Assembly (NCBI RefSeq): GCF_014174475.1
Contig: NZ_JACJUD010000002.1
Location: 296,323 to 360,322, forward strand
DNA length: 64,000 bases
Source: Aquipseudomonas ullengensis
GTDB lineage: Bacteria > Pseudomonadota > Gammaproteobacteria > Pseudomonadales > Pseudomonadaceae
Reading direction: 5' to 3'
In this document: positions 35,679 to 43,887 of the stretch, in pieces
Layout: every line of letters starts with the position of its first letter
Position numbering within the stretch: the first letter of the stretch is position 1
The notes under the pieces: generated by a model
What the model saw: only the letters and a program-made list of their open reading frames with translations
Told to the model about the DNA's origin: nothing
Databases searched by the model: none
Made by a program: the position numbers and the translations under genes

Positions 35679-35837
35679 GGCGGCGGTCTCTGCAAGTGAC
35701 TGATGGCTGCAGTCTTGCGAAGAGCGCCTGGACGATCTGTCGGAGCATTGCCGGGGTGGTTGTAGGAGTAATCCACGGCGCTGCGTTGGCTGGACTAGGC
35801 TTGCGCTGCAGAGCCGGGCACGAAAGGGAGGTCTGCG
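35679..35837. promoter_or_regulatory. Divergent promoter region, autotransporter and response-regulator fusion
   Basis: A 159-bp space that must hold promoters for both genes. Context suggests that the regulator controls the autotransporter. I see no clear operator. Confidence 0.4.
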
Positions 35838-37550
35838 GTGAGCCGAGTCATGATTGTCGACAGCCTGCCCATCATGCGCAGGGCGCTACGGGTGATGCTG
35901 GGAAAGCAGGGGCACGAAGTGATCGCCGAGGCGGACAACGGCCTGGATGCCCTGGCGCTTTGCCGTGACCAGCACCCGGATCTGGTAGTGCTGGAGCTGG
36001 CCATCCCACGCTTGGGTGGCCTGGATGTGCTGCACCGCCTGAAGGCCAGCCAGCCCGCACTCAAGGTGCTGGTCTACAGCGTGCAAGACAGTGGCTTGTA
36101 CGCCTCGCGCAGCCTGCAGGCCGGTGCCGATGCCTTCGTCAGCAAGCTCGATGGCCTGGAGGAGTTCATCCGGGCCCTGCATGCCGTGGTGCACGGGCGC
36201 AGCTATTTCCCCCGCGAGGCAGTGCATGCCGCGGAAGAGGCGGGCGGTGAGGGCAGCAATGAGTTGGCCCAGCTATCGGCGCGCGAGCTGATGGTGCTGG
36301 AGCTACTGGCCAAGGGCCTGAGCAACCAGCAGATCGCCGAGCAACTGGCGCTCAGTTACAAGACCGTGAGTACCTACAAGACGCGGCTGCAGCAGAAGCT
36401 GCATGTGCACTCCACCGTCGAACTGCTGGAAGTGACCCGTCACGCCGCTGCCGTTCCCTGGGCGCCCGTGGCGGCTGCCAGCGCGGAGCTGCCACAGGAC
36501 TATGCGATGCTCCGCGCGCTGGTCGATGGGTCGCCCAATCCGATGTTCATTCGTGATCGCGAGGGGCGCCTGCTGACCTGCAATCGACACTTTCTCGAGT
36601 ACTACCACGTTCCCTTCGACACGGTGCGTGGCACCCGCCTGGACGAGGCGCCCTGGCTTGCGCCGGAGTTTCGTGAGGAGGTGCAGCGGCGCTTCGTCGC
36701 GGCAGTCGAACAGGAGAGTTCGCTGAGCCACGATACGGCGATAGATATCTACGGCAGCACGCGGGTGCTGCATGTCTGGGGTATCCCTTATCGCGATGAA
36801 CAGGGGCAGGTGACCGGTATGGTTGGCGGCCTGCAGGACCTGAGCAAACGTGAGGTACTGCTGGCCGAGCTGCGCAACGCCAAGGCCGAGGCGGAGGCGA
36901 TGAGCCGGGCCAAAAGCGAGGCCTTGGCGGCTCTGCACCGTGAGCTGCGCGCACCATTCGAACAACTGGCCACTGCACTACAGGACAGGGCCGAGGCCGC
37001 ACCGGAGCAGGCAGCGCTGGCCCTGATCCAGCAGGCCCTGCGCCACGCGGAGCAGCTTCTGCAGCTGGATGCCGAGCGCCTGGCGCCACGCTCGGCGGTG
37101 CAGCGTCTGGGCGAGTTGAGTGCGGCGATCCTGGCGCCGCTGAGTGCCCGGGCACAGGCCCAGGGCGCGGCATTGACGCTGGAACAGGCGCCCCAGGCCA
37201 AGCTCATGGCCTGGATCGATGAGCGCCACTATCGGCAGTTACTCGAGCTGTTGCTGAGTCGAACACTGGCGGCGGTTGGGCCGGCCGCGTGGCAGCTGAC
37301 ATTGCACGGCCAGCTGCAACCGGGCGGCTTGCTGCTCGTCCGTCTCGACTTGCAAGGCCAGAACGCTACGCAGGAGCGTGTCGCCGTTGCCCAGGCGCTG
37401 GATGCCGAAGGGCTCGCCGAACCCGCCGGCAGCCTGCAAGGCATCTACCTGCAGCACCTGCTGCAACTGCTCAACGCCAACCTGGTGTTCGGCACGAACG
37501 CCGACGCGCCGCTCTGGTGCCTGGAGATGACCCTGTCGCCGGCGACCTAG
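35838..37550 (+). CDS. NarL-type response regulator fused to PAS and degenerate histidine-kinase domains
   Basis: A 570-aa protein with an unusual order: receiver (1-125), LuxR-type HTH (about 146-188, LSARELMVLELLAKGLSNQQ), PAS (about 222-345), then a region shaped like HisKA plus ATPase (350-570). The receiver resembles BvgA, but the phosphoacceptor Asp is Glu53 (VVLELAIP) and the second acidic pocket residue is Ser9 (VDSLP). In the kinase part the HExR motif reads LHRELRAP, which puts Arg368 at the phosphohistidine position, and no N, G1 or G2 box is visible. So both phosphotransfer sites look dead and the PAS domain may be the real sensor. The GTG start at 35838 has GGGAGG about 8 nt upstream. 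Confidence 0.8.
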   Translation: MSRVMIVDSLPIMRRALRVMLGKQGHEVIAEADNGLDALALCRDQHPDLVVLELAIPRLGGLDVLHRLKASQPALKVLVYSVQDSGLYASRSLQAGADAFVSKLDGLEEFIRALHAVVHGRSYFPREAVHAAEEAGGEGSNELAQLSARELMVLELLAKGLSNQQIAEQLALSYKTVSTYKTRLQQKLHVHSTVELLEVTRHAAAVPWAPVAAASAELPQDYAMLRALVDGSPNPMFIRDREGRLLTCNRHFLEYYHVPFDTVRGTRLDEAPWLAPEFREEVQRRFVAAVEQESSLSHDTAIDIYGSTRVLHVWGIPYRDEQGQVTGMVGGLQDLSKREVLLAELRNAKAEAEAMSRAKSEALAALHRELRAPFEQLATALQDRAEAAPEQAALALIQQALRHAEQLLQLDAERLAPRSAVQRLGELSAAILAPLSARAQAQGAALTLEQAPQAKLMAWIDERHYRQLLELLLSRTLAAVGPAAWQLTLHGQLQPGGLLLVRLDLQGQNATQERVAVAQALDAEGLAEPAGSLQGIYLQHLLQLLNANLVFGTNADAPLWCLEMTLSPAT

Positions 37551-37586
37551 TGAGTGCAGCGCTACGGGCATGTCGTCAGCGGGCCA

Positions 37587-37928
37587 TCAATCGTCGCGGG
37601 TCAGCACTTCCAGCAGCTCGATCTCGAAGCGCAGGTTGGAGTGGGGCGTGATGTGCGCGCCCATCTGTCGTTCGCCATAGGCCAGGTGAGCCGGCACCAA
37701 CAGCTTGCGTTTACCGCCGACCTTCATGCCCATCAGGCCCTGGTCCCAACCCTTGATCACCCGGCCAGTGCCGATTACACACTGGAACGGCTTGCCGCGC
37801 TGGTAGGACGAGTCGAACAGCGTGCCGTCTTCGAGAAAGCCGCTGTACTGGGTGGTGATCAGGGCGCCTTTGACCACCTCCTTGCCGTCGCCCAGCTGGA
37901 TGTCCTCGATCTGCAATTCGTTGCTCAT
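37587..37928 (-). CDS. FKBP-type peptidyl-prolyl cis-trans isomerase
   Basis: A 113-aa single-domain FKBP: GALITTQYSGFLEDGTLFDS, PFQCVIGTGRVIKGWDQGL, GMKVGGKRKLLVPAHLAYGE and a C-terminal LRFEIELLEVL. No signal peptide, so it is cytoplasmic. The ATG at 37928 begins MSNELQIEDI; the longer frame is rejected. Just upstream on the other strand begins the leader of the guanidine-riboswitch unit. Confidence 0.88.
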   Translation of the reverse strand: MSNELQIEDIQLGDGKEVVKGALITTQYSGFLEDGTLFDSSYQRGKPFQCVIGTGRVIKGWDQGLMGMKVGGKRKLLVPAHLAYGERQMGAHITPHSNLRFEIELLEVLTRDD

Positions 37929-38154
37929 CACGCGTTCTCTGATTGATTTGGTAGCTGCCCGGTGGCTGCCATGCGCCAGCCTTTTCGCAGGAATCCATCG
38001 CTTTGGCAACTGCTTTGCCAGCCGAAGCCAATGTCGAGTTGCCGCGTCTGCGGGCTGCACCAAAGCTGTTCGAGGCCAGTCCAGGTTGGGCCTTTTTGGT
38101 GGTTAATCGGCAGCGCGTAACGCTTGCCTACGCAGCCTGTCGGGCTTTACCCAT

Positions 38155-38170
38155 TGGCACACAACGTGCT
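38155..38170 (+). promoter_or_regulatory. Sigma-54 promoter for the MBL-hydrolase unit
   Basis: TGGCACACAACGTGCT matches the -24/-12 consensus TGGCAC-N5-TTGCW at all but one position (G for T), with correct 10-nt spacing between GG and GC. It lies 64 bp before the guanidine-I aptamer, the same arrangement as at 58338-58353 and 59884-59899. Confidence 0.75.
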
Positions 38171-38229
38171 TTTACTAGAACAGCATGAAGAGCGTGTCTC
38201 ACCGTAGGTGCGATGGCTTATGCGTAGGT

Positions 38230-38326
38230 TTGCTAGGGTTCCGATCATCGTTCGCGGTGGTGGCTGGTCCGAGAGCAGGCCGGTCTCGCAAGAGGCTTCA
38301 CGGAGGGATAAAAGCCCGGGAGAACG
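38230..38326 (+). promoter_or_regulatory. Guanidine-I (ykkC) riboswitch before the MBL-fold hydrolase
   Basis: The conserved blocks occur in order: CTAGGGTTCCG at 38233, TGGTCCGAGAG at about 38264, and ACGGAGGG followed by AAAAGCCCGGGAGA to 38324. A possible expression platform follows: 38300-38308 can pair with 38342-38350 (one mismatch) just before a T-run at 38353-38358, which would trap the aptamer 3' part in a terminator unless guanidine binds. The next gene on this strand is the MBL-fold hydrolase at 38483. Confidence 0.88.
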
Positions 38327-38376
38327 TCGTTACAGCGTTTCTTCCTGCGTCCTTTTTTCACCAATGGAGCCTTGTC

Positions 38377-38496
38377 ATGACCCTGTCCGGGCTGACGTCG
38401 TCCCTCACCGTTTCGCCTTCCGGTCACCTGCCTTGCGGGCGATTGGCTGTGCGTAACTGTTTTTCATCACGAGGAGTTGCTGATGCGAATTGCTGA
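38377..38496 (+). CDS. Possible 39-aa leader peptide between riboswitch and hydrolase
   Basis: A short frame MTLSGLTSSLTVSPSGHL..., 39 residues, with TGGAG about 8 nt upstream. It ends inside the hydrolase gene (overlap of 14 bp), so it could couple translation to the hydrolase. The composition is not distinctive, and the frame may be chance in a GC-rich leader. Confidence 0.3.
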   Translation: MTLSGLTSSLTVSPSGHLPCGRLAVRNCFSSRGVADANC

Positions 38497-39247
38497 TCGC
38501 TGGTTCGAGACAAAGCGGATTGATGACCGCATTACCCTGCTCTGGGAGCCGCATGTGGCGCGGGTCGAGCAGTGCAACATGTGGCATGTGCGCGGCCGCG
38601 ATGCCGACCTGCTGGTGGATGCCGGCATGGGCATCAGCAGCCTGAAGACGGCGCTGGCCGAGTTGCTCAACAAGCCGCTGTTGGCCGTGGCCACTCACAC
38701 TCACATGGATCATGTCGGCAGCCTGCACGAGTTCGAGCACCGCCTGGCGCACCCCTCGGAAGCGCACTCGCTGGCCAACCCGGACGACTACCCGGTGCTG
38801 TGCAGTTGCCATTGGCCGGGCACCATGCGCGCCGATATCGAGGCGCAGGGCTACGAGGTGCCGGACGTGCTGGTCGATGCCTATCCGCACGAAGGGTTCG
38901 ACCCGTTGGCCTTTCGCACCCAGGGCACTCAGCCGACCCGCCTGATCGATGAGGGCGATGTGGTCGACCTGGGCGACACCGCCTTCGAAGTGCTGCACCT
39001 GCCAGGGCATTCGCCAGGCAGCATCGGCCTCTGGGAGAAGAGCACGGGCACCCTGTTCTCTGGCGATGCGATCTACGACGGCCCGTTGTTGGACAAGATT
39101 GCCGGCGCCGACCTGGCCGACTACCAGCGCACCATGCAGCGCCTGCGCGATCTGCCGGTGCAGGTGGTGCATGGCGGCCACGACCCGAGCTTCGGCCGTA
39201 CGCGAATGCTCGAGCTGACGGAGCAGTACCTGCGCGGCGCTCGCTAA
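38483..39247 (+). CDS. MBL-fold metallo-hydrolase under guanidine riboswitch control
   Basis: A 254-aa metallo-beta-lactamase-fold protein without signal peptide. Metal ligands are complete: ATHTHMDHVGS (HxHxDH), LPGHSPGSIG, SGDAIYDGP and HGGHDPSFG near the C-terminus. This makes a dinuclear zinc hydrolase likely, of the glyoxalase II-like or quorum-quenching-like broad class; the substrate cannot be read from sequence. The unit begins with a sigma-54 promoter and a guanidine-I riboswitch, so the substrate is probably linked to guanidine or a guanidino compound. GAGGAG precedes the ATG at 38483. The 3' end overlaps the convergent alginate lyase gene by 4 bp. Confidence 0.82.
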   Translation: MRIADRWFETKRIDDRITLLWEPHVARVEQCNMWHVRGRDADLLVDAGMGISSLKTALAELLNKPLLAVATHTHMDHVGSLHEFEHRLAHPSEAHSLANPDDYPVLCSCHWPGTMRADIEAQGYEVPDVLVDAYPHEGFDPLAFRTQGTQPTRLIDEGDVVDLGDTAFEVLHLPGHSPGSIGLWEKSTGTLFSGDAIYDGPLLDKIAGADLADYQRTMQRLRDLPVQVVHGGHDPSFGRTRMLELTEQYLRGAR

Positions 39248-39936
39248 GGCTTCCGGTGCAAGGTGTTCAGGTGATAGAAGGTCGCCCGCGCACCTTCGCT
39301 GCTTGGCCCGTAGTTGTCCTGCGCGTAGGCGCCAGCCTTGAAGTACAGCTGCTGCAAGCCCCAGGAGCTGCTCAGCTGGCGGTAGTAGGTGCCATTGTCG
39401 TCGGCGCTGTGCACGCTGATGCGCAGGCGGCCGCTGGGGGTGAGGCGCAACTGGTAGCTGAAGCGTTCATCCAGGCTCACGTCGTTGACCAGAATGATGT
39501 TCTGCACCGTACTGTCGCCCGGGTACTTGCGCAGCAGGGCTTCGATCCGGCCGGTGCCGTTGACCAGGTGGTACTGCAGTTTGAGTAGCGGGTCATTGTT
39601 GCTGCCGGGCTCGTCCTTGCTGTGGATCTGGCCGATCACCAGCTTGTTCTTGCTCGGCAGTTGCTGCACCGAAAGCACGGCGCTGAGGATGTTGTCCGCC
39701 TCGCTGAAGTACCAGTTGTGCAACGTGCCGTTGCGCAGCGTCTCGCGCAGTTCGCTACGCGGGTAGCGTGCGCTGGCGGTGCGTGAGCCGTTCACCGGCA
39801 CCCAGAAGACCACGCTGTGGTCGCGCTGGGGGCGGAAGTACTGGCTGCTGTAGCCGGCGTTGAGGCGCTGGGTGGTGATCAGCGTGGTCGAGCTGGTGGC
39901 GGGGACGGTGAGGTTCCAGGTGGTCAGATCGAGCAT
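39244..39936 (-). CDS. Alginate lyase, polysaccharide lyase family 7
   Basis: A 230-aa PL7 lyase. The three family motifs are present: YPRSELRE (RSELR), VIGQIHSKD (QIH) and LYFKAGAYAQDN (YFKAGxYxQ), which carry the catalytic Arg, Gln, His and Tyr. It cleaves alginate by beta-elimination. There is no signal peptide at the start MLDLTTWNLTVP, as I recall for P. aeruginosa PA1167, so export would need another route. There are no other alginate genes nearby. Confidence 0.88.
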   Translation of the reverse strand: MLDLTTWNLTVPATSSTTLITTQRLNAGYSSQYFRPQRDHSVVFWVPVNGSRTASARYPRSELRETLRNGTLHNWYFSEADNILSAVLSVQQLPSKNKLVIGQIHSKDEPGSNNDPLLKLQYHLVNGTGRIEALLRKYPGDSTVQNIILVNDVSLDERFSYQLRLTPSGRLRISVHSADDNGTYYRQLSSSWGLQQLYFKAGAYAQDNYGPSSEGARATFYHLNTLHRKP

Positions 39937-40066
39937 GGGCGGGCTTCCTGCGCGGAGGGGTGGGTGGTGTTCCGACCCCTCTAGTCCGGCAAGTTCAGCC
40001 CCGTCTGGCAGCTTTGGACGAACGGGTACTGGCCACTCGCCCAGTGTGCCCGCCCGGTCGTATGCG

Positions 40067-40723
40067 CTAGAAGCTCATCTCGATCACATCGTCCGGCACA
40101 ATCAGCTTGCCGGCGGTCTTGGCGACGATTTCCTCGATGCTCACGCCCGGCGCGCGCTCGCGCAGGATGAAGGCGCCGTTTTCAATCTCCAGGTAGGCCA
40201 GGTCGGTAAGCACCTTGCGGATGCAGCCGCAGCCGGTGAGCGGCAGGCTGCAATGGGTGAGCAGCTTGGACTCGCCGTCCTTGGAGGCGTGGGTCATGGT
40301 GACGATGATGTTGTCGGCGCCGGCCACCAGGTCCATCGCGCCGCCCATGCCCTTGACCAGCTTGCCGGGGATCATCCACGAGGCGATGTTGCCGTTGACG
40401 TCGACCTCGAAGGCGCCGAGTACCGTCAGGTCGACATGACCGCCGCGGATCATGGCGAACGACTCGGCGGAGGAGAAGATGGACGCGCCCTGGCGTGCGG
40501 TGACCGTCTGCTTGCCGGCGTTGATCATGTCGGCGTCCAGCTCATCCTCGGTGGGGAAGGCGCCCATGCCGAGCAGGCCGTTTTCCGACTGCAGCATCAC
40601 GTCGATGTCGTCCGGCACGTAGTTGGCCACCAGGGTCGGGATGCCGATGCCCAGGTTCACGTAGTAACCATCCTTCAACTCGCGCGCCACACGCTGAGCC
40701 ATCTGTTCGCGGGTAAGTGCCAT
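40067..40723 (-). CDS. dhcB: 3-oxoacid CoA-transferase subunit B (dehydrocarnitine CoA-transferase type)
   Basis: A 218-aa beta subunit. The catalytic glutamate that forms the CoA thioester is in MLQSENGLLGMG. Also visible are GIGIPTLVANYVP and VKGMGGAMDLV. With subunit A it moves CoA between succinyl-CoA or acetyl-CoA and a 3-oxoacid. The nearby LysR gene in divergent orientation fits the P. aeruginosa dhcAB-dhcR arrangement, used for carnitine breakdown. The start is 28 bp after the dhcA stop. Confidence 0.88.
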   Translation of the reverse strand: MALTREQMAQRVARELKDGYYVNLGIGIPTLVANYVPDDIDVMLQSENGLLGMGAFPTEDELDADMINAGKQTVTARQGASIFSSAESFAMIRGGHVDLTVLGAFEVDVNGNIASWMIPGKLVKGMGGAMDLVAGADNIIVTMTHASKDGESKLLTHCSLPLTGCGCIRKVLTDLAYLEIENGAFILRERAPGVSIEEIVAKTAGKLIVPDDVIEMSF

Positions 40724-40751
40724 GGGGAGTTTCTCTTCTGCTCAGGTGGGT

Positions 40752-41450
40752 TCAGGCGCGCAGGGTGCGCTTCTCGATACGCTTCTCGAAGGTGCCTTGG
40801 ATGATGCGATCGACATAGATGCCGGGGGTATGGATATGCGCCGGGTCCAGTTCGCCCGGCTCGACGATTTCCTCCACCTCGACCACGGTAATGCGCCCGG
40901 CGGTGGCGACCACCGGGTTGAAGTTCTGCGCCGTGTGGCGGTAGATCACGTTGCCGAAGTGGTCGGCCTTCCAACCTTTGACGATGGCGAAGTCACCAGT
41001 GATGGCAGGCTCCAGGATGTAGTGGCGGCCGTTGATTTCCCGCGCTTCCTTGCCCTCGGCGACCGGGGTGCCGTAGCCGGTGGCAGTGAAGAAGGCGGGG
41101 ATGCCGGCGCCGCCGGCACGCAGCTTCTCGGCCAGGGTGCCTTGCGGAGTCAGTTCGACCTCCAACTCACCGCTGAGCAGCAGTTGTTCGAACAGCGCGT
41201 TCTCACCGACGTAGGAGGCGATCATCTTGCGGATCTGCCGGTCTTCCAGCAGCACGCCGAGGCCGAAACCGTCGACGCCGCAGTTGTTGGAGACCACGGT
41301 CAGGCCCGTGACGCCGCGACGGCGAATCTCGCCAATCAGGTTTTCCGGGATGCCGCACAGGCCGAAACCGCCGGCCAGCACGGTCATGTTGTCGGTCAGC
41401 CCGTCGAGGGCTTCTGCGTAACTGCCTACCCGCTTGTCGAGTCCACTCAT
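40752..41450 (-). CDS. dhcA: 3-oxoacid CoA-transferase subunit A (dehydrocarnitine CoA-transferase type)
   Basis: A 232-aa alpha subunit: [37 protein letters not shown], and [19 protein letters not shown]. It pairs with the B subunit downstream. Acetoacetate rather than dehydrocarnitine remains possible, since the two enzyme types look alike; the divergent LysR gene favours the carnitine assignment. Confidence 0.88.
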   Translation of the reverse strand: MSGLDKRVGSYAEALDGLTDNMTVLAGGFGLCGIPENLIGEIRRRGVTGLTVVSNNCGVDGFGLGVLLEDRQIRKMIASYVGENALFEQLLLSGELEVELTPQGTLAEKLRAGGAGIPAFFTATGYGTPVAEGKEAREINGRHYILEPAITGDFAIVKGWKADHFGNVIYRHTAQNFNPVVATAGRITVVEVEEIVEPGELDPAHIHTPGIYVDRIIQGTFEKRIEKRTLRA

Positions 41451-41576
41451 GTTGCTGCGCCTTTGTGTCTGGGTCGGTTCGGCAGTACGGCTGCCGGGAG
41501 CGAGTAGAGAGCTTCACGGCTGGATACTGATTTGTTAAGTTTGTTTTTCTTGGTTATTAATGAAAAAAACAAATCA

Positions 41577-42482
41577 ATGACCGTCAAACAGCTACGCGCC
41601 TTTCTTGCGGTGGCCCAAAGCCTCAGCTTTGCCCAGGCCTGCGCACGCCTGCATCTGTCCCAGCCGGCGCTGAGCCTGGCGATCAAGAGCCTGGAAGAAT
41701 CCCTCGGCGGTCAGTTGCTGGTGCGCACCACCCGCAGCGTGGCCCTGACCCCGGAAGGCGAAACCCTGCTGCCGATTGCCCGGCGCCTGCTGGCCGAGTG
41801 GGACAACGCCGAAGAGTTGCTGCGCCAGCACTTCACCTTGCAGCTGGGCAAGGTAGCCATCGCCGCCATGCCGTCGTTCGCCGCCAACCTGCTACCGGTC
41901 GCGCTCAAGGCCTTTCGCGACAACCATCCGAAGGTGAACGTGGCGGTGCACGACGTGATCAACGAACAGGTGATCGACATGGTGCGTAACCGCCGCGTCG
42001 AACTGGGCATTGCTTTCGAGCCGGACGCCCTCGACGGGCTCGATTTCACCCCGTTCTACACCGACCGCTTCGTCGCCGTGGTAGCGGCCGACAGTGCGTT
42101 GAGCGCACGCACGGAAGTGAGTTGGGCGGAGCTGTTGCAACAACACTTCATCACCCTGCAGCGGCCATCCGCCGTGCGCCTGCTGCTGGAAGAGAGCATC
42201 GCTGCGCAGCATGGCAAGCTGCCGGTGGCGTTCGAGAGTCATCAACTGGTGACGGTGGGGCGCATGGTCGCCCAGGGGCTGGGCGTCAGCGCGGTGCCGA
42301 GCCTGTGCATCGAGCAGATGAAGGAACTCGGCGCCCGCTGCGTGGCCCTGAACGAGCCGCAGATCACCCGCCGCGTCGGCCTGCTGCGCCTGGCCGGGCA
42401 CAAGCTGTCGGCCGCCGCGCAGGCGCTGGGCGATACGGTGATGAGTGTGTCGTGCAGCGGCGAATTCACTCCTAATGCGTAA
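41577..42482 (+). CDS. dhcR: LysR-family regulator, DhcR-like
   Basis: A 301-aa LysR regulator: HTH in MTVKQLRAFLAVAQSLSFAQ and LSQPALSLAIKSLEE, then a complete effector-binding domain. The promoter side is shared with dhcA (126 bp, AT-rich with TTTGTTAAGTTTG). The assignment rests on that context. The start ATG at 41577 lacks a ribosome binding site, and a TTG at 41532 in frame is an alternative. Confidence 0.78.
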   Translation: MTVKQLRAFLAVAQSLSFAQACARLHLSQPALSLAIKSLEESLGGQLLVRTTRSVALTPEGETLLPIARRLLAEWDNAEELLRQHFTLQLGKVAIAAMPSFAANLLPVALKAFRDNHPKVNVAVHDVINEQVIDMVRNRRVELGIAFEPDALDGLDFTPFYTDRFVAVVAADSALSARTEVSWAELLQQHFITLQRPSAVRLLLEESIAAQHGKLPVAFESHQLVTVGRMVAQGLGVSAVPSLCIEQMKELGARCVALNEPQITRRVGLLRLAGHKLSAAAQALGDTVMSVSCSGEFTPNA

Positions 42483-42579
42483 TGGCAGTGGCGAGTCTAT
42501 CCAGTAATTTATCGCCGGATTGGCTGTCGGTCCGCGCCTGGCCGGCCCATTGTCTGACCTTTAGGAAAAGGAGCCGCGA

Positions 42580-43077
42580 GTGTCCGGATTACTGAGAAAT
42601 ATCCTCGCCTTCTGCATCGGGCTGTTCAGTCACGGCAGCAAGGCCGCCAGCGATGTGGTGGTGACTACGTTCTGGGTCACGCCGTTCGATTCGGGCATCA
42701 AGGTGCTCAAGAGCGACAAGTACCTGCAGTTCGCCGAAACCGCCCAGGTGGATTACCTGCTCAAGGTGGGCCAGTTCTTCAACGTGCTGCGCAGTGGCGC
42801 GGGTTTTGTGAACGTGGCGCTGTTGGTCAAGTTCTCGCGGCCTGTGCCGGTCTTCAGCCGGGTGCGGGTCGAGACGCGCCTGCTCTACGCCGACGACAAG
42901 TGCGCGTATTTCTCCCATGCGCTACAGGCGCGCGGAGCGCAGGCTGCCGAGGTGCTGGTGAAAATGAAGTTCAAGAAAGGCGGCCTCACGCTGGCGCCGG
43001 CGTCGTTTCTTTGCTTCAACTTCGCAGAGGTACCGGCAAAAGTACGCGAGTGGGAGCCGGTGCTGCAGGTGATGTGA
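42580..43077 (+). CDS. Hotdog-fold thioesterase-like protein
   Basis: A 165-aa protein of the 4HBT/acyl-ACP thioesterase-like hotdog superfamily: a hydrophobic N-terminus (RNILAFCIGLFSHG), FWVTPFDSGIKVLKSDKYL, YLLKVGQFFNVLR, and VRVETRLLYADDKCAYFSH. It may hydrolyse acyl-CoA. The GTG start at 42580 has AAAAGGAG 5-6 nt upstream. Monocistronic. Confidence 0.75.
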   Translation: MSGLLRNILAFCIGLFSHGSKAASDVVVTTFWVTPFDSGIKVLKSDKYLQFAETAQVDYLLKVGQFFNVLRSGAGFVNVALLVKFSRPVPVFSRVRVETRLLYADDKCAYFSHALQARGAQAAEVLVKMKFKKGGLTLAPASFLCFNFAEVPAKVREWEPVLQVM

Positions 43078-43124
43078 AGCCTGCCCGACAACCAATCGTC
43101 AGCGTATTAGTTGATGGAACTGCC

Positions 43125-43676
43125 ATGACCACGCTCGATGTGACGTCTCGATTCGAAGCAAAACTCCTCCGTCCGAAAACGCTGGGAGGTGATGCGTCAT
43201 GGGCATTCGTGGTGCTGCCAAGGGAGGTAAGTGAAAAACTTCCGAGGCGAGGACGGACCACCGTTGAGGGTACGCTCAATGGCCATCCTTTCCAGGCCAC
43301 TCTTGAGCCGGATGGTCAGCTGAGCCATTGGCTGCAGGTCCGTAGTGAGCTACGCGAAGCTGCGGGTGCGGCTGTTGGGGATATCGTCGCGCTTGAGTTA
43401 GCTCCGGTAGAGAAGGAGCCCGAGCCTGAGGTTCCACCTGATTTTCAGGAGGCGTTGGCAGCCGCTCCTGAGGCTTTTAAGGTCTGGAACGGGACGACGA
43501 CCCTCGCACGACTGGACTGGATTCACTGGATCACTTCAGCCAAGCAGCTTAAGACGCGCGCAAAACGAATCGGTGATGCCTGCAATATGCTGGCATCGGG
43601 CAAGAAACACGTCTGCTGTTTTGACCCGTCTGGTTACTACAGCAAGGCATTCCAGGCGCCCAAGGCCGAAACCTGA
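43125..43676 (+). CDS. DUF1905/YdeI-type protein
   Basis: A 183-aa two-domain protein. The first 95 residues have the DUF1905 pattern (SWAFVVLPREVSEKLPRRG, then TLNGHPFQATLEPDG); the end carries a YdeI/OmpD-associated helical segment (FQEALAAAPEAFKVWNGTT, WITSAKQLKTRAKRIGDAC). Codon use and GC are a little lower than in the neighbours, which hints at recent acquisition. Function unknown. Confidence 0.78.
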   Translation: MTTLDVTSRFEAKLLRPKTLGGDASWAFVVLPREVSEKLPRRGRTTVEGTLNGHPFQATLEPDGQLSHWLQVRSELREAAGAAVGDIVALELAPVEKEPEPEVPPDFQEALAAAPEAFKVWNGTTTLARLDWIHWITSAKQLKTRAKRIGDACNMLASGKKHVCCFDPSGYYSKAFQAPKAET

Positions 43677-43850
43677 CGAACAGTGAATGCATCGCGAGTA
43701 ATCCAGATGCTCTTGCTACACGACGGGTCAATGCGGGTGACAACTCCGCCTCTTTTGATGGCATCTACACGAAGCAATAGGCGCTCGGTCACTTGGCCGC
43801 TGGAGCCGAGTGTCGAGACTTCTTCGACACCACCAACCCCTAGAAACAAC

Positions 43851-43880
43851 AAAGCCCTGTAAAAACAGGGCTTTATCTTT
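43851..43880 (-). terminator. Terminator after tRNA-Gly
   Basis: Stem AAAGCCCTGT/ACAGGGCTTT with an AAAA loop, 7 bp beyond the tRNA 3' end on the minus strand, followed by a TTGTTGTTT tract. Confidence 0.85.
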
Positions 43881-43887
43881 TGGATTC

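Noticed and set aside
34053..35699. Long plus-strand open frame (548 aa) opposite the autotransporter
   Set aside because: It is a shadow frame of the GC-rich, repetitive autotransporter gene: Gly/Ala/Val-rich without domain, signal or ribosome binding site.
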